64,000 nt of DNA from positions 4,154,001-4,218,000 of the forward strand of contig JALGAS010000002.1 in assembly GCA_023078685.1 (NCBI GenBank). Reading direction: 5' to 3'. A model generated the notes under the pieces. It saw only the letters and a program-made list of their open reading frames with translations. It had not been told where the DNA came from and did not search any database. Below are positions 1-12,084 of this stretch, in pieces (the stretch's first letter is position 1; every line of letters starts with the position of its first letter). Source of the stretch: Neopestalotiopsis rosae. Lineage: Eukaryota; Ascomycota; Sordariomycetes; Amphisphaeriales; Sporocadaceae. Both the position numbers and the translations under genes were made by a program.

Positions 1-1070
1 CTGTCTTCCGCCTCGGGAGGATTCAGTTTCTTCGGCGGCAGGGAGGAGAAGTACATGACTGCGGCAGATACCTACATTGAAGCAGCAAATGCCTTCAGGG
101 TGCAGAAGATGAGTACGTACTGCTCACACTGTCTGCGATCGAGGGATACCACTCACGGCCATGCGGATGCCGTTTTCTACGGGTGGCTTGCGACAAGCAC
201 TGATGGCTGACTTTACGGGTATGTAGACAGGGAAGCTGGCCAGGCTTTCGAGAAGGCCGCCAACGTGCAGATCAACAAGTGAGTAGTCAGACCATGTGCT
301 GTTCTTCTGGCAAGTCCTGACCCCTAGTAGCCTGAAAGAGCCCGATGACGCTGCCAACACCTACGTCGATGCATTCAAAGTTTACAAGCAAGAGTCGCCC
401 GAGGATGCCGTACGGTGTCTCGACTTCTCGATCCAGCAGTACTGCAAGAAGGGCAACTTCCGACGTGCCGCACAGCACAAGGAGAACCTTGCCGAGGTTC
501 TCGAGACCCAGATCGGCGATATCAAGCGCGCCCTCGAGGCCTACGAATTGGCTGCCGGCTGGTATGAGAGCGATAACGCTGCAGCGTATGTAAAACCCAG
601 CACATATCCCTCCCAAGTTGCTAGGTATATATGCAGACTCTGACCGTGACTATAGTCTTGCAAACAAACTCTGGCTCAAGGTCGCTGATATTGCCGCTCT
701 CGATGCCGACTACTACAAGGCCATTGGCAACTACGAAAAGGTTGCGGCGGCTAGTGTTAGCAACAACCTCATGCGATACAGTGTCAAGGACTACTTCCTC
801 AAGGCTGGCATCTGCCACCTGGCTACACAGGACACGGTAGCGACTGATCGGGCTTTGGAAAAGTACCGCGATATGGACCCGACTTTCACCCAGACTCGTG
901 AGCACCAGTTGCTGGTGGACCTGACTGAAGCTGTCAAGGCCGGCAACCAGGAGGAGTTCACCGACCGGTTGTTCCAGTTTGATCAAATGTCCAAGTTGGA
1001 CAAGTGGAAGACTGAGATTTTGGTTCGGGTGAAGAACATGATTGTGGCCGAGGAAGAGGACTTCTCGTAA
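1..1070 (+). CDS. SEC17: alpha-SNAP (SEC17), 5'-truncated by the window edge
   Basis: Alpha-SNAP binds SNARE complexes and recruits the NSF/Sec18 ATPase for their disassembly after membrane fusion. My exon model is 1-112, 227-278, 328-585 and 656-1070 (about 278 residues visible). The frame is open from base 1. The visible N-terminus has the family's membrane-facing loop (GGFSFFGGREEKY), followed by TPR-like helices and the conserved LANKLWLKVAD and EHQLLVDL stretches. The acidic, hydrophobic C-terminus (MIVAEEEDFS) is the end that stimulates the Sec18 ATPase. About 15-20 N-terminal residues lie outside the window. The acceptor of the second intron is ambiguous (exon from 328 or 331, one residue difference). 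The product identity is secure. Confidence 0.95.
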
Positions 1071-1555
1071 AGAGTGAAATTATAGACAGTCAAGTGTACG
1101 AGCGGTCTGTGACTAAGATTATGCAAGTCACTATAGAGCCAAATTCGACGGACAGCGAAGTGGTGTCATGCTCATAAATGGAAGCCAATCGTTGGTTAAT
1201 GATGTTTTTTTCCCGCCAGTAGCAAAGGAAGATCAATTGTATGGTATAAATCTGAAATCAAGACATCGATTTCAATTAACAACCCAGATATCCAAACACA
1301 ATACATGTTATACAAAGACCGCAATGCTTTCCCTTGCACTTATGCACCTAAAAATGCAGCCAAAACGCCTATCCCCGCAATGATTCGTCCAACAAAACCA
1401 ATGTGCCCTTTTTTTTTTTCTTTTCCCATCCGAATGCAGGCGCGTACTCTGAAAGTTTCCAGCAGATTTTCGACTCTAGTTGTGGCCTAGCCACGGAAAC
1501 CGAATTCATGGGGCAGCCAGTCGTTGTGCGTTGGCGCCTCTGAAAATGAATTTAG
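1071..1555. other. Convergent 3' intergenic region
   Basis: This lies between the 3' ends of SEC17 (+) and the 2EXR gene (-). It should hold both 3' UTRs. A T-rich run near 1409-1424 is the only notable feature. No gene is seen. Confidence 0.6.
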
Positions 1556-3288
1556 TCAGTTATCCGTCGAAGTTCTCTTCGATGTCGTGCCTCGTGAAAG
1601 AGACTCTAGATTCTCGGGCCGCACAAAGACAAAGACGGGCAACACTGTTGGCATATTTGCCAGAACCTCGCGTGCGTATGGCGAGGTCCGGTCCCACTGG
1701 CCCTGCGAGTCGAGACTTCGAAAGTCCTCGCCATCGTCAACGACGGCATCTCTGAAACGATGCTTGGTTCGGGGGTCCGCGAGGGACGCCGAGGGTACCA
1801 CTTCTTCGCGCCAGCCTTGCTTTGGCCACATGATCTTGGTGTAGGGCAGCTTCCACGTGGCATTGAACCAGGCCTCGCCAAAGATGAAGCGGAGGTCGTC
1901 CCAGTGCTCCGCGTACTGGAAGAGGCGAGTGAGGGTCAGGAACTTTTGGTACCACTTGACCGCCGGGCCCCCGTTCCTGTGGACCATGTCGAGCAGCTTG
2001 TGCGCGACGCGGTCGATGGCGCCGGTGTCGCGCAGGTCGACGAGGACGAGGTGCTCGGGCCCGAAGAAGCCGTCGACCATCTCGGCCGTCCAGTCCCCGT
2101 CGGCGCAGATGACGCCCGAGGCGATGCGGATCGTCCGCAGCGCCGGGAAGATGTCCCGGTCGCTCAGGCGCTGTAGGCGGTGGTGCAGCTGCAGCGGCTC
2201 TAGGTGCTCAAAGCTCTCCATGACCACGTGCTGGGCTACCGTGTGTACGCCAACGACCTTTTCGGCCGGGCAGGGAAAGTAGAGAAAGTCCTTCTCTGGG
2301 CTGAACCATGTCAGGGGCGGGTGATGGATACTGAAGAAGAGGCTTGGTTAGTTTCTTTGCGCCATATGAAGAGCAATGGGGGCTTCATGAAATGATTGAG
2401 AGCAACTTACGGTTTCCCTGGAGAAGCTTTTTGGCGCGGGCGGGCAAGACGATAGAAGCCTCCCATTTCTTCTACTGTGGCCTTTGCGTCTTCGTCAAAG
2501 TTTATAACGGTCGGTGGCCTGAGGCGCGTCGCAAAACCCCTGAGCCAGTACTTTGGTGCCAGCAAGAGCTTGCAAGGGATAGCCTCTTTCCATATTTGCT
2601 TCTTGATGTGGAGAGGGAGGTTTGCGAATCCTGCCTTCTTGTTGATGGCCAGCGGGGCTGGTCTAAGGTCGCCACTGCACTCGCTGGGTTGCGTGGATGC
2701 GTGATCTCGGGAGTAAGTCGAGTAAATGGAGTCCAAGTCCTGATCTGTGTAATCAGATTCGGCGTCGGTGTGCAGGTTCTTCAAACATCTGCTGGTGTTT
2801 GATTGGAAGCTTTCTTTGCTTGGAGATTCCGAGGAGTCGATGGGTTGTTGTGAGTACATGGAGTCGACGTCTGGCTGCCTCTTCGTACTTGTCGACGTGG
2901 CTGTATGTCGTGTGGTCGGGCGTGCCGGCTCTGCTCTGTTGCTAGTGTTTCTTGCTGGATTTTCCGTGGTGTACATTGCAAAGATGGAGTCCACATCGTT
3001 CTCTTCTGTGCTTTGCGACTCTGTGCTGCGCCGAGTTGGGCCATGTTTGTGGCGGTTGCTGGACAATGAGGCAGACGGGGGAGTGAGGATGTCGGCGTCT
3101 CTCGATTTCATGTATTCAAGCCGAATCTCTTTGGGGATATCAAAAGATATTGTTACATGCTTTGTTTCTGCCTTTCTGAGGAGATACGTGAATATGGTGC
3201 TTTTCTTCGACTGGTCGTGTGTGGTTAAAGAGTCGTGCCATTGCTGTCGGACAGTTTTGTGGCATTTAGCCTTTTGTGATGGAGCCAT
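1556..3288 (-). CDS. 2EXR-domain protein, 550 aa, with repeated acidic/aromatic motifs
   Basis: Two exons: 3288-2411 and 2330-1556. The intron uses GTAAGT...CAG, and the join keeps frame (…KASPGKP/IHHPPLTW…). Residues from about 220 onward match the fungal 2EXR fold: FANLPLHIKKQIWKEAIP, then a middle part with FYRLARP. Function of 2EXR proteins is mostly unknown; they are common in filamentous fungi. The first 215 residues are polar, Ser/Thr-rich and probably disordered. They carry three copies of a D-x-DS-[IM]-[FY] motif near residues 98, 140 and 184. The gene is convergent with SEC17 and divergent from RRP12. The family call is good; the cellular role is unknown. Confidence 0.8.
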
Positions 3289-4253
3289 GTTGATGAAGAG
3301 GGCGGTATTTGTATATCAATTGATGGAAGCTGATATGGAGTAGTTGGGATGATTGGTTTGATTCTTTCAAGAGTGAGTAGAAAATGAGAGGGAAGTTGTG
3401 GTTGTTGTCAGGTTTGTAGAGGTTCAATCAACTGCGAGTGCTTCTGTTTATTTACTTGCAGCTACGTTTATGCTTTGGTCGAGGAGATATGGGTGGACGC
3501 TGCAGACGCGACGTAAGGAAGGTTATCTTGTGTCCGGAGACAATCGCTACTCGGCTTTGGCTTGGAGGTTTGGGCATCTCATCCTTCCTCCCCGTCCCGA
3601 GCTCATGAGTGAGTCGGGTACTGTGCCGTTACAGATAGAAGGGATATCGATAGAGGCTTGAATCAAGACTCAATACTTCTACAAACATATATGCGAAAGC
3701 TACCGCCTATAACTCGTAGTCCATAATCTCGGTGGTATTGCGGCTCCACGATCTACCTACACCTCCAGCCCAGACAGCATTCGTTGCTATGCAACCAAAA
3801 ATCTCTGACAAACTTTATTGCAACATGTATTATGTAGCTATCTCCGACTGCTGGATGGACTTTCATATAGTGTCTTACAGAGGTTTTGGTTATTATCTAT
3901 ACGTAAATCTGTTAATTTTGAATTCTGAATCATGGTATCATTATCTGCTTGATCATATTTCTCATCATTGACCTGTATGATCGTATAGTCGTCTTGGACC
4001 TCCTCCCGATCCGTGCATGGCATTTTGTCTCACCTTCACTCTATCCGCCCAGCTTCCGGGGGTCTTGCGGTACGTACCTCTCGCGCGCAGCGTGGGGCGC
4101 TCAAGAGCTGCGACAACTTTTTTTTTGACGTTTAAGTGGGGTCGATAACCGATAAGATAAAAGTGATTCCCAAAAATTTCCCAAAACCCCAAGTGTGAGG
4201 GACGGTACATTCTGGTCTGCCCAAGAGAGAGACACTGGTTCAGCACTCTCAAA
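3289..4253. promoter_or_regulatory. Divergent intergenic/promoter region of 2EXR gene and RRP12
   Basis: Nearly 1 kb between two divergent starts. It must contain both promoters. The base composition is AT-rich around 3780-3970. A GATAAGATAAAA stretch lies at about 4150-4161, roughly 95 bp upstream of the RRP12 start. Small ORFs here have no recognisable product and I do not support them. Confidence 0.5.
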
Positions 4254-7200
4254 ATGGCGACTTTGGAAGAGAAGCTGGACAAGATCCGGTCGCCGAATCT
4301 TCAGAGTCAGCAACAGGTTAGTACTTTTACATTACAGTGCATTCTTGCGCAGTTCAAGTTGCATTACTTTGATCGTGCAACAACAGCTAACATGGTTGCT
4401 CTACCAGACCGTAGTTATCCTAAAGGCGGTTGACGAGACGCTGAAGGAACAGAACACGGCGCCGACACCTACCGGTTACTTTGCCGCCCTCCTCGCACTT
4501 CTTAACCAATCCATATCCAATGGACAAATCAACAAGGAACTGACCCCTTCGGTCGTGTATCTTCTCGACGTTGTTACACCGTTCGCCCCGCACTCCCTCC
4601 TCCGATCAAAATTCACCCAGATTCTTACGCTACTCGCGCCCGTGCTCCTCCTCGCCGATGCAGAGGCGCCTTTGCTCAAGCCGTCAATTGGATGCCTGGA
4701 GTCTCTGCTGCTTGCACAGGACCTGGCAGCATGGAAGCAACCAACCAACGAGATTAGCCCGCGCAGGGCCGTGGCAGGACTCTTGAACCTCGCGATTGAC
4801 CACCGACCCAAGGTCCGCAAGCGGGCACAGGATGCCCTGAAGAAGGTTCTCACCAACCCTCCTCCCAGTCCATCTCTGGATCACCCCGCCGCCGACCTTT
4901 GCGCCGAGACCGCCATGAGGAGCCTGGCTGAACTGGCTGAGAAGGCTGCGGCATCGAGAAAACAAAAGAAGTCTGCCGAGGGAGAGCACGATCCGGCTCT
5001 GATCCACGCCCTCCAGCTCATCAAGACAGTCACTCTCGCATGCGGCGGCTGGCCAAGCAAGAACATCGAATCGCTCTGCGAACTGCTTCTCGGCATTGCC
5101 AAGACCGGAAACGACCACATGACCATGGCCGCCTTTGACATTTTCGAGATGATCTTTGAGGGTATGGCTACCGAGGAGATGGCCTCCGTAAAGCTCCCAC
5201 GCCTGCTCGAAATCATTGCCGAGCTGCGACCCTCTGCTAACGACACACAACTTCTTCCTCCCTGGATCGCTATTCTGTCGAGGGGTTACGACGTTTCTGC
5301 CCAGACGGAGCCCGAGGACACATTCCAGAAGCTCCCCGATCTGTTCAACTTGGTCTCCGAATTTATGGAATCATCCTCGCATAACATCCGCGTTTCCGCA
5401 TCCGAGTGTCTGATCTCTTTCGCAGCCAACTGCATTCCCAACCAAGTCATCTTGGAGCCATCCATCTACGACGAGAAGGTTCTTGAGAAGCTGGCCCAGA
5501 TTGCCGAGAAGTTTTTGAGTGTCCAGTACCAGTCTGCTTGGATGCAAACATTCAACGTTTTTGGTGGTCTTTTCGATGCTCTCCGATGGCGCTCCAACCC
5601 AATCCTCCTGGGCATCGTGAAAGCCGTCGGTGAACTCCGTGGCAACGACTCTTTCATGGGTAAGAAGGAAGCTGACGATGTTCTCGGCAAGGCAGTGAGA
5701 GCCATGGGCCCCGAGGCCGTTCTCAAGGTCCTGCCCCTGAACCTGGCAAAGCCTGTCAAGGGCCAGCCTGGCCGTGCTTGGTTACTTCCGATCATGCGTG
5801 ATTACACCAGTAACACCAACCTTCAGCACTTCAGAGACGAGATGGTTCCCCTCAGCGAAGCCATGTTCCAAAAGGTCATTGACAATGGCGATGCCCCCAA
5901 GACCATGGAAATCAAGATTTACGAAACTTTGGTCTCGCAAATCTGGTCCATCTTGCCTGGATACTGCGACTTGCCTTTGGACCTTACCACTGCTTTTGAC
6001 CAGTCGTTCGCAGAGATGCTCGCCAACCTTCTTTACAAGCAAATTGATTTGCGACTCGAAGTTTGCAGAGCCCTCAGGGCCCTGGTCGAGTCCAACCAAG
6101 CTGTTGCTTCGGTGGAAGATGCTGAAGATCTGGTTCTGCAAAGCCGGGTTTCAAAGGATGATGCAAAGAAGAATTTGACTTACTTGGGCACATTTGCAGG
6201 CAATCTGCTTGCTGTGCTTTTCAACGTCTACAGTCAGACTCTTCCGCAATCTCGGGGCCCCATCCTTCAGACTATCAATGCTTATTTGAGCATTACTCCC
6301 AACCAAGAACTGACCGAGACATTCGACCGTGTCAGCAACATGCTTGCTCAGACCATCACCGAGGCAGCCGCTGAGCAAGACAAGAACAACAAGCAGCAGA
6401 AATCCAAGGACCAGATGCCGTCTACTAGTCATACACTGATGGACCTGGTTATTACCATGTCTGCCTACCTCCCCCGTGAGAGCTTCGGAGCTCTTTTCAA
6501 CATCTCTTCCATCATTATCGTGAAGGACGACGATCCACAGCTGCAAAAGAAGGCATACAAGCTCATCCCCCGACTAGCAGGATCTGAAATTGGCAAGGTG
6601 GCACTGCAGGAACGCTTCGATGAGCTGCAAAATCTGCTACTTTCTAGCGGGGAGAAGGTTTCTACTCCGGCTCGGAGAGAGCGGATTGCCGCCATTGCGT
6701 CCATGGTGCCATTCATTCCCGACGACTCGCTACATTTCATTCCCTCTGTCCTCTCGGAAGTTGTCATCGGCTGCAAGGAGAACAACGAGAAGGCAAGAAC
6801 CTCAGCATTTGACTTGCTCGTTGCCATGGGCCACAGGTTAGAACAGTCCAAGGGCAAGATGATTGTCAATAGCAAGGTTCCTCATATGCCCGCCGATGCG
6901 CCGTCAGTCCCTGCCGGTATCGAGGAGTACTTTACCATGGTCAGTGCCGGTCTTGCTGGCAGCACGCCCCACATGATTTCTGCCTCCATCACTGCCATCA
7001 CTCGTATGCTCTATGAGTACCGCGAGACGCTCAGCCAGGAAATCATGAGCGATCTTGTGCAGACCATGGATCTTTTCCTGACCTCCAACAACCGTGAGAT
7101 TGTCAAGAGTGTCTTGGGTTTCGTCAAGGTGTGCATCATCAGCTTGCCGGCGGAAATGATGCTTCCTCGACTACCCTCCCTGATCCCTAACCTCATGGTC

Positions 7201-8151
7201 TGGGGTCACGAACACAAGGGTCACTTCCGAGCCAAGGTCAAGCACATTGTGGAGAGAATGATTCGTCGCTTTGGCTTCGATATCGTTAACAAGCACTGCC
7301 CCGAGGACGACCGCAAGTTGATTAACAACATCCGCAAGACCAAGGAGCGCAGCAAGAGAAAGAAGGAGGCCGCCAAGGCTGAAGGCCAGGAAGAAGATGA
7401 GGACGAGACTGGCGGTAAACGCCGCAGCCGCTTCGAGAGCGAGTATGACGAGGCGCTTTACTCTAGTGAAGATTCTGATGCCGCCGAGGACTCTGATGAG
7501 GAGATGGGTGGTAACACGTCCAAGAAGGGCAAGAAGGGCGGAAACACATACATTATGGAGGACGAAGACGAGCCTCTCGATCTCCTCGACAAGAAGGCCC
7601 TCGCCAGCATCTCGTCGACCAAGCCCGTCAAGATGCGCAAGGCAGGCAGGACAAAGGCCAAGACCGACATGGACGGCAAGCTCATCCTCGGCCAGGACGA
7701 CGAAGACGACGCCATGGTTTTGGACGGTGGTGCTGCCGAGGGCGGTGACAGCGGTGTAGGCGCCTACGTCGCCGCTCTCCGGGGCAAGGACGCCGCCCGT
7801 CGTGGACAGCGTGGCAAGCTCAAGTTCTCCAACAAGCACAGAAACCAGGACGACGAGGACGACGAGATGGAAGTCGACGAGAACGATCTGGCCGCCATCA
7901 AGAACACTGTCAACAGGGCCCACGGCGGCGACCGGGGCGGCAGAGGCGGATGGGGCGGAAGAGGTGGCCGTGGTGATCGCGGCGGTCGTGGCGGCCGCGG
8001 TGACCGTGGAGGAGGCCGCGGCGGCAGAAGTGGCAGAGGCAACTTCAACGGCGGCCGGAGGGGACTCGGCGAGGACAAGAGACACGGAGCTTCTGTACAG
8101 GGTGGCGGCAAGGTGGGAAAGCCTCACTTCCCCAAGGGAGGAAGGCGATAA
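4254..8151 (+). CDS. RRP12: RRP12-like ribosomal RNA processing protein, 1,268 aa
   Basis: Exon 1 is 4254-4316 (MATLEEKLDKIRSPNLQSQQQ) and exon 2 is 4408-8151; the intron is 91 bp. The protein is a long HEAT/ARM-type solenoid with the NUC173-region character of Rrp12, a karyopherin-like factor needed for nuclear export and maturation of pre-40S and pre-60S subunits. The C-terminal third turns into acidic/basic tracts (around residues 1060-1180), a nuclear-localisation-like KRKKEAAK stretch and a long RGG/GRGG box. Such a glycine-arginine tail is common in nucleolar RNA-binding proteins. The ATG at 4254 was chosen because it gives the conserved short first exon; the longer in-frame upstream reading starts before the intron and has no support. 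Confidence 0.92.
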
Positions 8152-8601
8152 GCAGATGATTGATACCCTTCTCGAAGATGCTGCCTTTTACTATTGCTTA
8201 AAGGGGTATATAGTTGCTTCGCTCTTGATTTTTACCCGGCGTCCCGGTGGTTGCATATGGAAGATAAAAAAGAAGACAGTCTAGTTAGCTATGAAATTGA
8301 CATGACATATCAATATGGAATCAACAGATCTAGTAATTGTGACAAGATGACACTCGTGTGGTCTAGCATGAATGCATTAATATGAGTATAAACCCATGGA
8401 ACGAGTGTGGCATTCCATGCATCGTATCGCTACTCAAACAAAGGCTCTTTCCTTCTTTGCTTTCAAATCATAATAGTAGTGACACATATTTCCATACATC
8501 AAAAACAAGAAGACCTCCGTCAACGACCCGGAACGCCAAAAAGATATGTTGTGATAAAAACCCGCTTGCCATCGTCGTTCGTTGCGCCAATCGTTTCCCA
8601 T
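8152..8601. other. Convergent 3' region between RRP12 and VTI1
   Basis: About 450 bp holding the two facing 3' UTRs. It is AT-rich and has no gene-like signal. Confidence 0.5.
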
Positions 8602-9361
8602 CTATCTGAACTTGCTGAAAATAACGGCAAAAATCAACAAAACCAATACAGTGATAATGGCAATGGTGATTACCCGATTTGTAGCCATCCTAGAAGAAGA
8701 TTGTTTGTCAGCCAACGGTTCACCGTATGAGTACATGTGATGTCAAGGGAAGCCATTACCTACGAGCCATCCCCCTCAGCGTCTTGACGCTTCTATCCAG
8801 GTACCCCTCGCTCTCGTCGAAGCGGGCCTGGGTGTTCATAATGCGGTCGCGCTGGCCGTGGAGCTCGGCGAGGGTGCTGGCGCCGACGGCCTCGGTCTCG
8901 TAGGCGAGGGCCTGGCTGTTGCGCAGGCGCTGGGTGCTGCGGTCGAGGCGGTCGGTTCCCGCGAGCAGCTGCTGGCGCTGCTCGAGCTGGGCGTCCTGGG
9001 GGCCGCCGCCATTGGGGTTGTCGGTGTAGCGACCGCCAAAGAGGGCCGCCCGGTCCGAGGCCAGCGACGTGAGCTTGCGCTTGTACTGGTCCGCCGACGT
9101 CTCAAAGTTGCGGAACCGCTGGTTCACCTTGGCGCGGGCCGACGAGGGGATGTTGGCCTTTTCGAGGCGCATCTGCCCGAGCAGCTCGTCCGCCTCCTCG
9201 AGCGCCCTCTCGGCCTGGGAGATGGCGGCCTTTCTTGGCTCGCCGCTCAGCTCGGGGATCTGGTCGAGCTTCTGGGTCAGGTCGGCCTGTACGAGCTTGA
9301 ACTCGGCCTCATAGCTGCTGAGAAGCTCAGAGCCGGCATCGGTATCGAGAGGGTTTGACAT
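8602..9361 (-). CDS. VTI1: VTI1-type Qb-SNARE, 229 aa, tail-anchored
   Basis: Exon 1 is 9361-8760 and exon 2 is 8689-8602; the intron is 70 bp. The N-terminal part (FKLVQADLTQKLDQIPEL...) is the Habc bundle. The C-terminal part of exon 1 (DRLDRSTQRLRNSQALAYETE..., with a Qb-type SNARE layer pattern) is the coiled-coil SNARE motif. Exon 2 (88 bp) encodes almost only the membrane anchor: MATNRVITIAIITVLVLLI then FAVIFSKFR. Without the splice the reading frame stops immediately after MARR and the protein would lack its anchor. Vti1 acts in Golgi-to-endosome/vacuole and retrograde fusion with several partner SNAREs. An ATG further upstream would add a non-conserved leader, so the start at 9361 is preferred. 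Confidence 0.93.
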
Positions 9362-12084
9362 TTTTAATTGTTTGTGGTGTTGTGGTTGTCGTCTTTGCTT
9401 TCCACCGAGTGGCTGGCGAATGGCACTGTTGGGATCCTTTGTGTATTCAAAAGTCCCAGGGTTCCGTGAGGTTTTTCGTTTTGACCACCCTGTTGTCTGT
9501 TCTCTGTATACAAGGAAAAGCAGCAAATTGAATGAGAGTGGGTATTATTCTGTTGTTTGCGCGTCGTTACAAGTTGCGTATCATTTCCAGTTCGTCGCAG
9601 GTGATGTCAGGAACAGCCACTGCAACAAATGCGATTCGGGTCACTGCTCCTCCCCAGCCCAGGGCCATTGATTGCGGTACCTGCCGTTGGGTTCTGCTGA
9701 CTTACGTACCTACAGGCTTCACCTTAGCTAGTGCTAGGCACCGGCTTTCGGGTGAGCCGATGCTCCTATTGCTGAGCGGCACCTGGATCAAGACAAATTG
9801 CTGCATTCTTGTGTGGCGCCGAACGAATGTACCTTGACGTCCCAGCCACATCAGCCACATTCCATTGTTGCTCCATTGAATATGGCCCGTGCACTCTGTG
9901 AATTTGTGGTTATTAGCAAAATTTCGAAATTCCGCTTTGCTCTGGTTTTCTCTTTTTCTTCTTCATAGAAAGTTGAACCCCCGGCTGCAGATATTTCAAT
10001 ACGGCTCTGCGTCCTCATTTCTCCAACGGACGCCGAGTTGAAAAAGCCGGGCAGACTGAAATTGGTGCTTCTAAGAATTGGACATTAGACGAGTCTTCTG
10101 ACTTGCCTCTGAGTATTCGATCCCGTTGAGCCTCGACATTTATTTTCACCTGCAGAATCTGCATGTTTTGTGTGCGCATAGTCTACCAAACTGTTGACCT
10201 GATTCGCCTGTAAATTGAACATCGCGGCAGGCCATCATAGTGGCCAATGCTGTACTGTCATGTTATGAACATTTGGCCTGTAATGATCTGGCATGAATAA
10301 ATTTCCATGATCGACGTTGCTGCCGTTGTCAAGTGAACAAAAGCGTTGGACACGCCAATTTCGCTCGATGGGAGGCTGGCTTGTGAGTACCTGGCATCTA
10401 GCTTACCAGGCACGCGATCAGACAGATCGATCCATCTTGAGCTAGGTGGAGTGCCGAATTCCACTAGCGGTTCGACACCTTGACAGATTGAAATGTTGCT
10501 TGAAGTTTAGCATGTTTATTTATTCTGCCTCTCTTGCTGTCGATCAACTCATCAAGTCAGTCAAATATTGTCCGTTCTTCTCTGTACGGTATGGCTGCAT
10601 GTGATTTCTTCCTACTATCAATGTTTACATGGTGGCATTGGATCACCCCAGCTAGCCACAGCAGCCAAATATTACCTGGGGTAAAACAGTCTATCCTCAG
10701 CTGCATCCTTATTTTAGCAATTGCTGTGTCCGCTGTAATAAGCACTTCCCAGAGGCATCTAAGGTCCACGGGTACCTTACACCTTATTCGCAGGCAAGAC
10801 AAGACAAAAACTTGGAGACTTGCATATTGACGCACGTTATTACGAAAACAGAGAGCACATACCAGCCACCACATGACAAGTATTGCGTCGTTTTATTCTT
10901 GCATATCAAAGAGGGGATAAAAAACGGAAAGGCTGAAGAAAATGGACCACGAGGACAATACTAACCTAGGAACAAGACCCCCAGTCAAAGCGTGTAGGTA
11001 GTAGCGTAGCGTCCCGGTGTTGGGGGTTCGCTCCTTGTCGGACAATGCGGGTTTCATACAGGGCGACATGGCGGGCTTTAGAGCTTCGAACTCAACAAAG
11101 ACGATCTAGCGGCGGCATCGGCTGGGCAGCCTGGGCTTTGCTGAGCTTTGCTGGGGTACGGCGGGCCTCGGATATTGAATCGAATCGAGATAGTAAGAAG
11201 ATGTCTACTGCTCATCATCGGCGCCTTTTCTGTCTGTCACCTGTTCGTATTTTTTTTTTTTTTTCGTCTGTCCCAGTCGACCATTTTGTTGTTTTTCAGC
11301 TCTTTAGCCAAACCAGAATATATCTCCGCCTCTTTACCTTGCTCATCCATTGCCTTCGTCTCGGACCACAGCAAATAGTCAATCATTAAGCGCTTTCATT
11401 CAGCTGTGCTGGGGGGCCAATTGGAAGCAGTAATCCCGTACTCAGGAGAATCATACCTCTTAGCAATATGCCAGCATCAGGCAGACAAGAACTGTAAGTT
11501 GCATTCATTTTTGCATACCTCGAATGTGTATTCTGCCCTCTCCTCTAGCCTGCATCTCATCACATGCAATTCGCCCTCTTATCTCTGCTAGGTACATGCA
11601 AGAGAGACACCACACATACACAATAGATGGAGAGATGACACAACAGAGAAGCTAGAGGATTGGCACCTACAGCACGCCACCCTCCAAGTCCAAGGGCATT
11701 CCCAGCTGAGCTGCTGCAACTCTGAGAAGCTTGTTATCTTTTAGCAACCCTAAATGTTTGGCTGTGACTGGGCTGTAACTCGCGTCACTATACGCAAGAG
11801 TGCAGGTCTCGGTGCAATCAAGCCCAGGCTCTGGCTGGGGGTCCAGAGGGGAAAGATCCCGACTGAGGCGCAACTCTGAGTGCGAATGCCCTGTCAAACA
11901 TCTCACTTGCACACATGCATTGTCATGGCCTCCCATTTCTGAAAAAGTCTCTTTTGACTCTACCAATATGTTTCTCGTTTATTTTCTCTATCTGATACTT
12001 TGCGAGCTTTTGGCCCTCGTTGCTGCGCCCCTGTTTGATTTCCCCCTCATTTTCTTTATTACAGCTTCCCGCGAGGAAACCTCA
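9362..12084. other. Long non-coding gap (2.7 kb)
   Basis: It separates VTI1 (-) from the FAD/NAD oxidoreductase (+), so it contains two divergent promoters and possibly a non-coding transcript. A T-run (about 11250-11265) is visible. No ORF here resembles a known protein or has gene-like length. An in-frame ATG at 11968 that could extend the downstream protein is treated separately. Confidence 0.45.

Noticed and set aside
7171..8127. A long minus-strand reading frame of 318 codons
   Set aside because: It lies opposite the acidic/RGG tail of RRP12 and is Ala/Val/Leu-rich, as expected for a frame antisense to GC-rich repetitive codons.
10534..10830. Small hydrophobic ORF in the 2.7-kb gap
   Set aside because: No recognisable family, no clear start context and no intron structure; such ORFs are common in AT-rich gaps.
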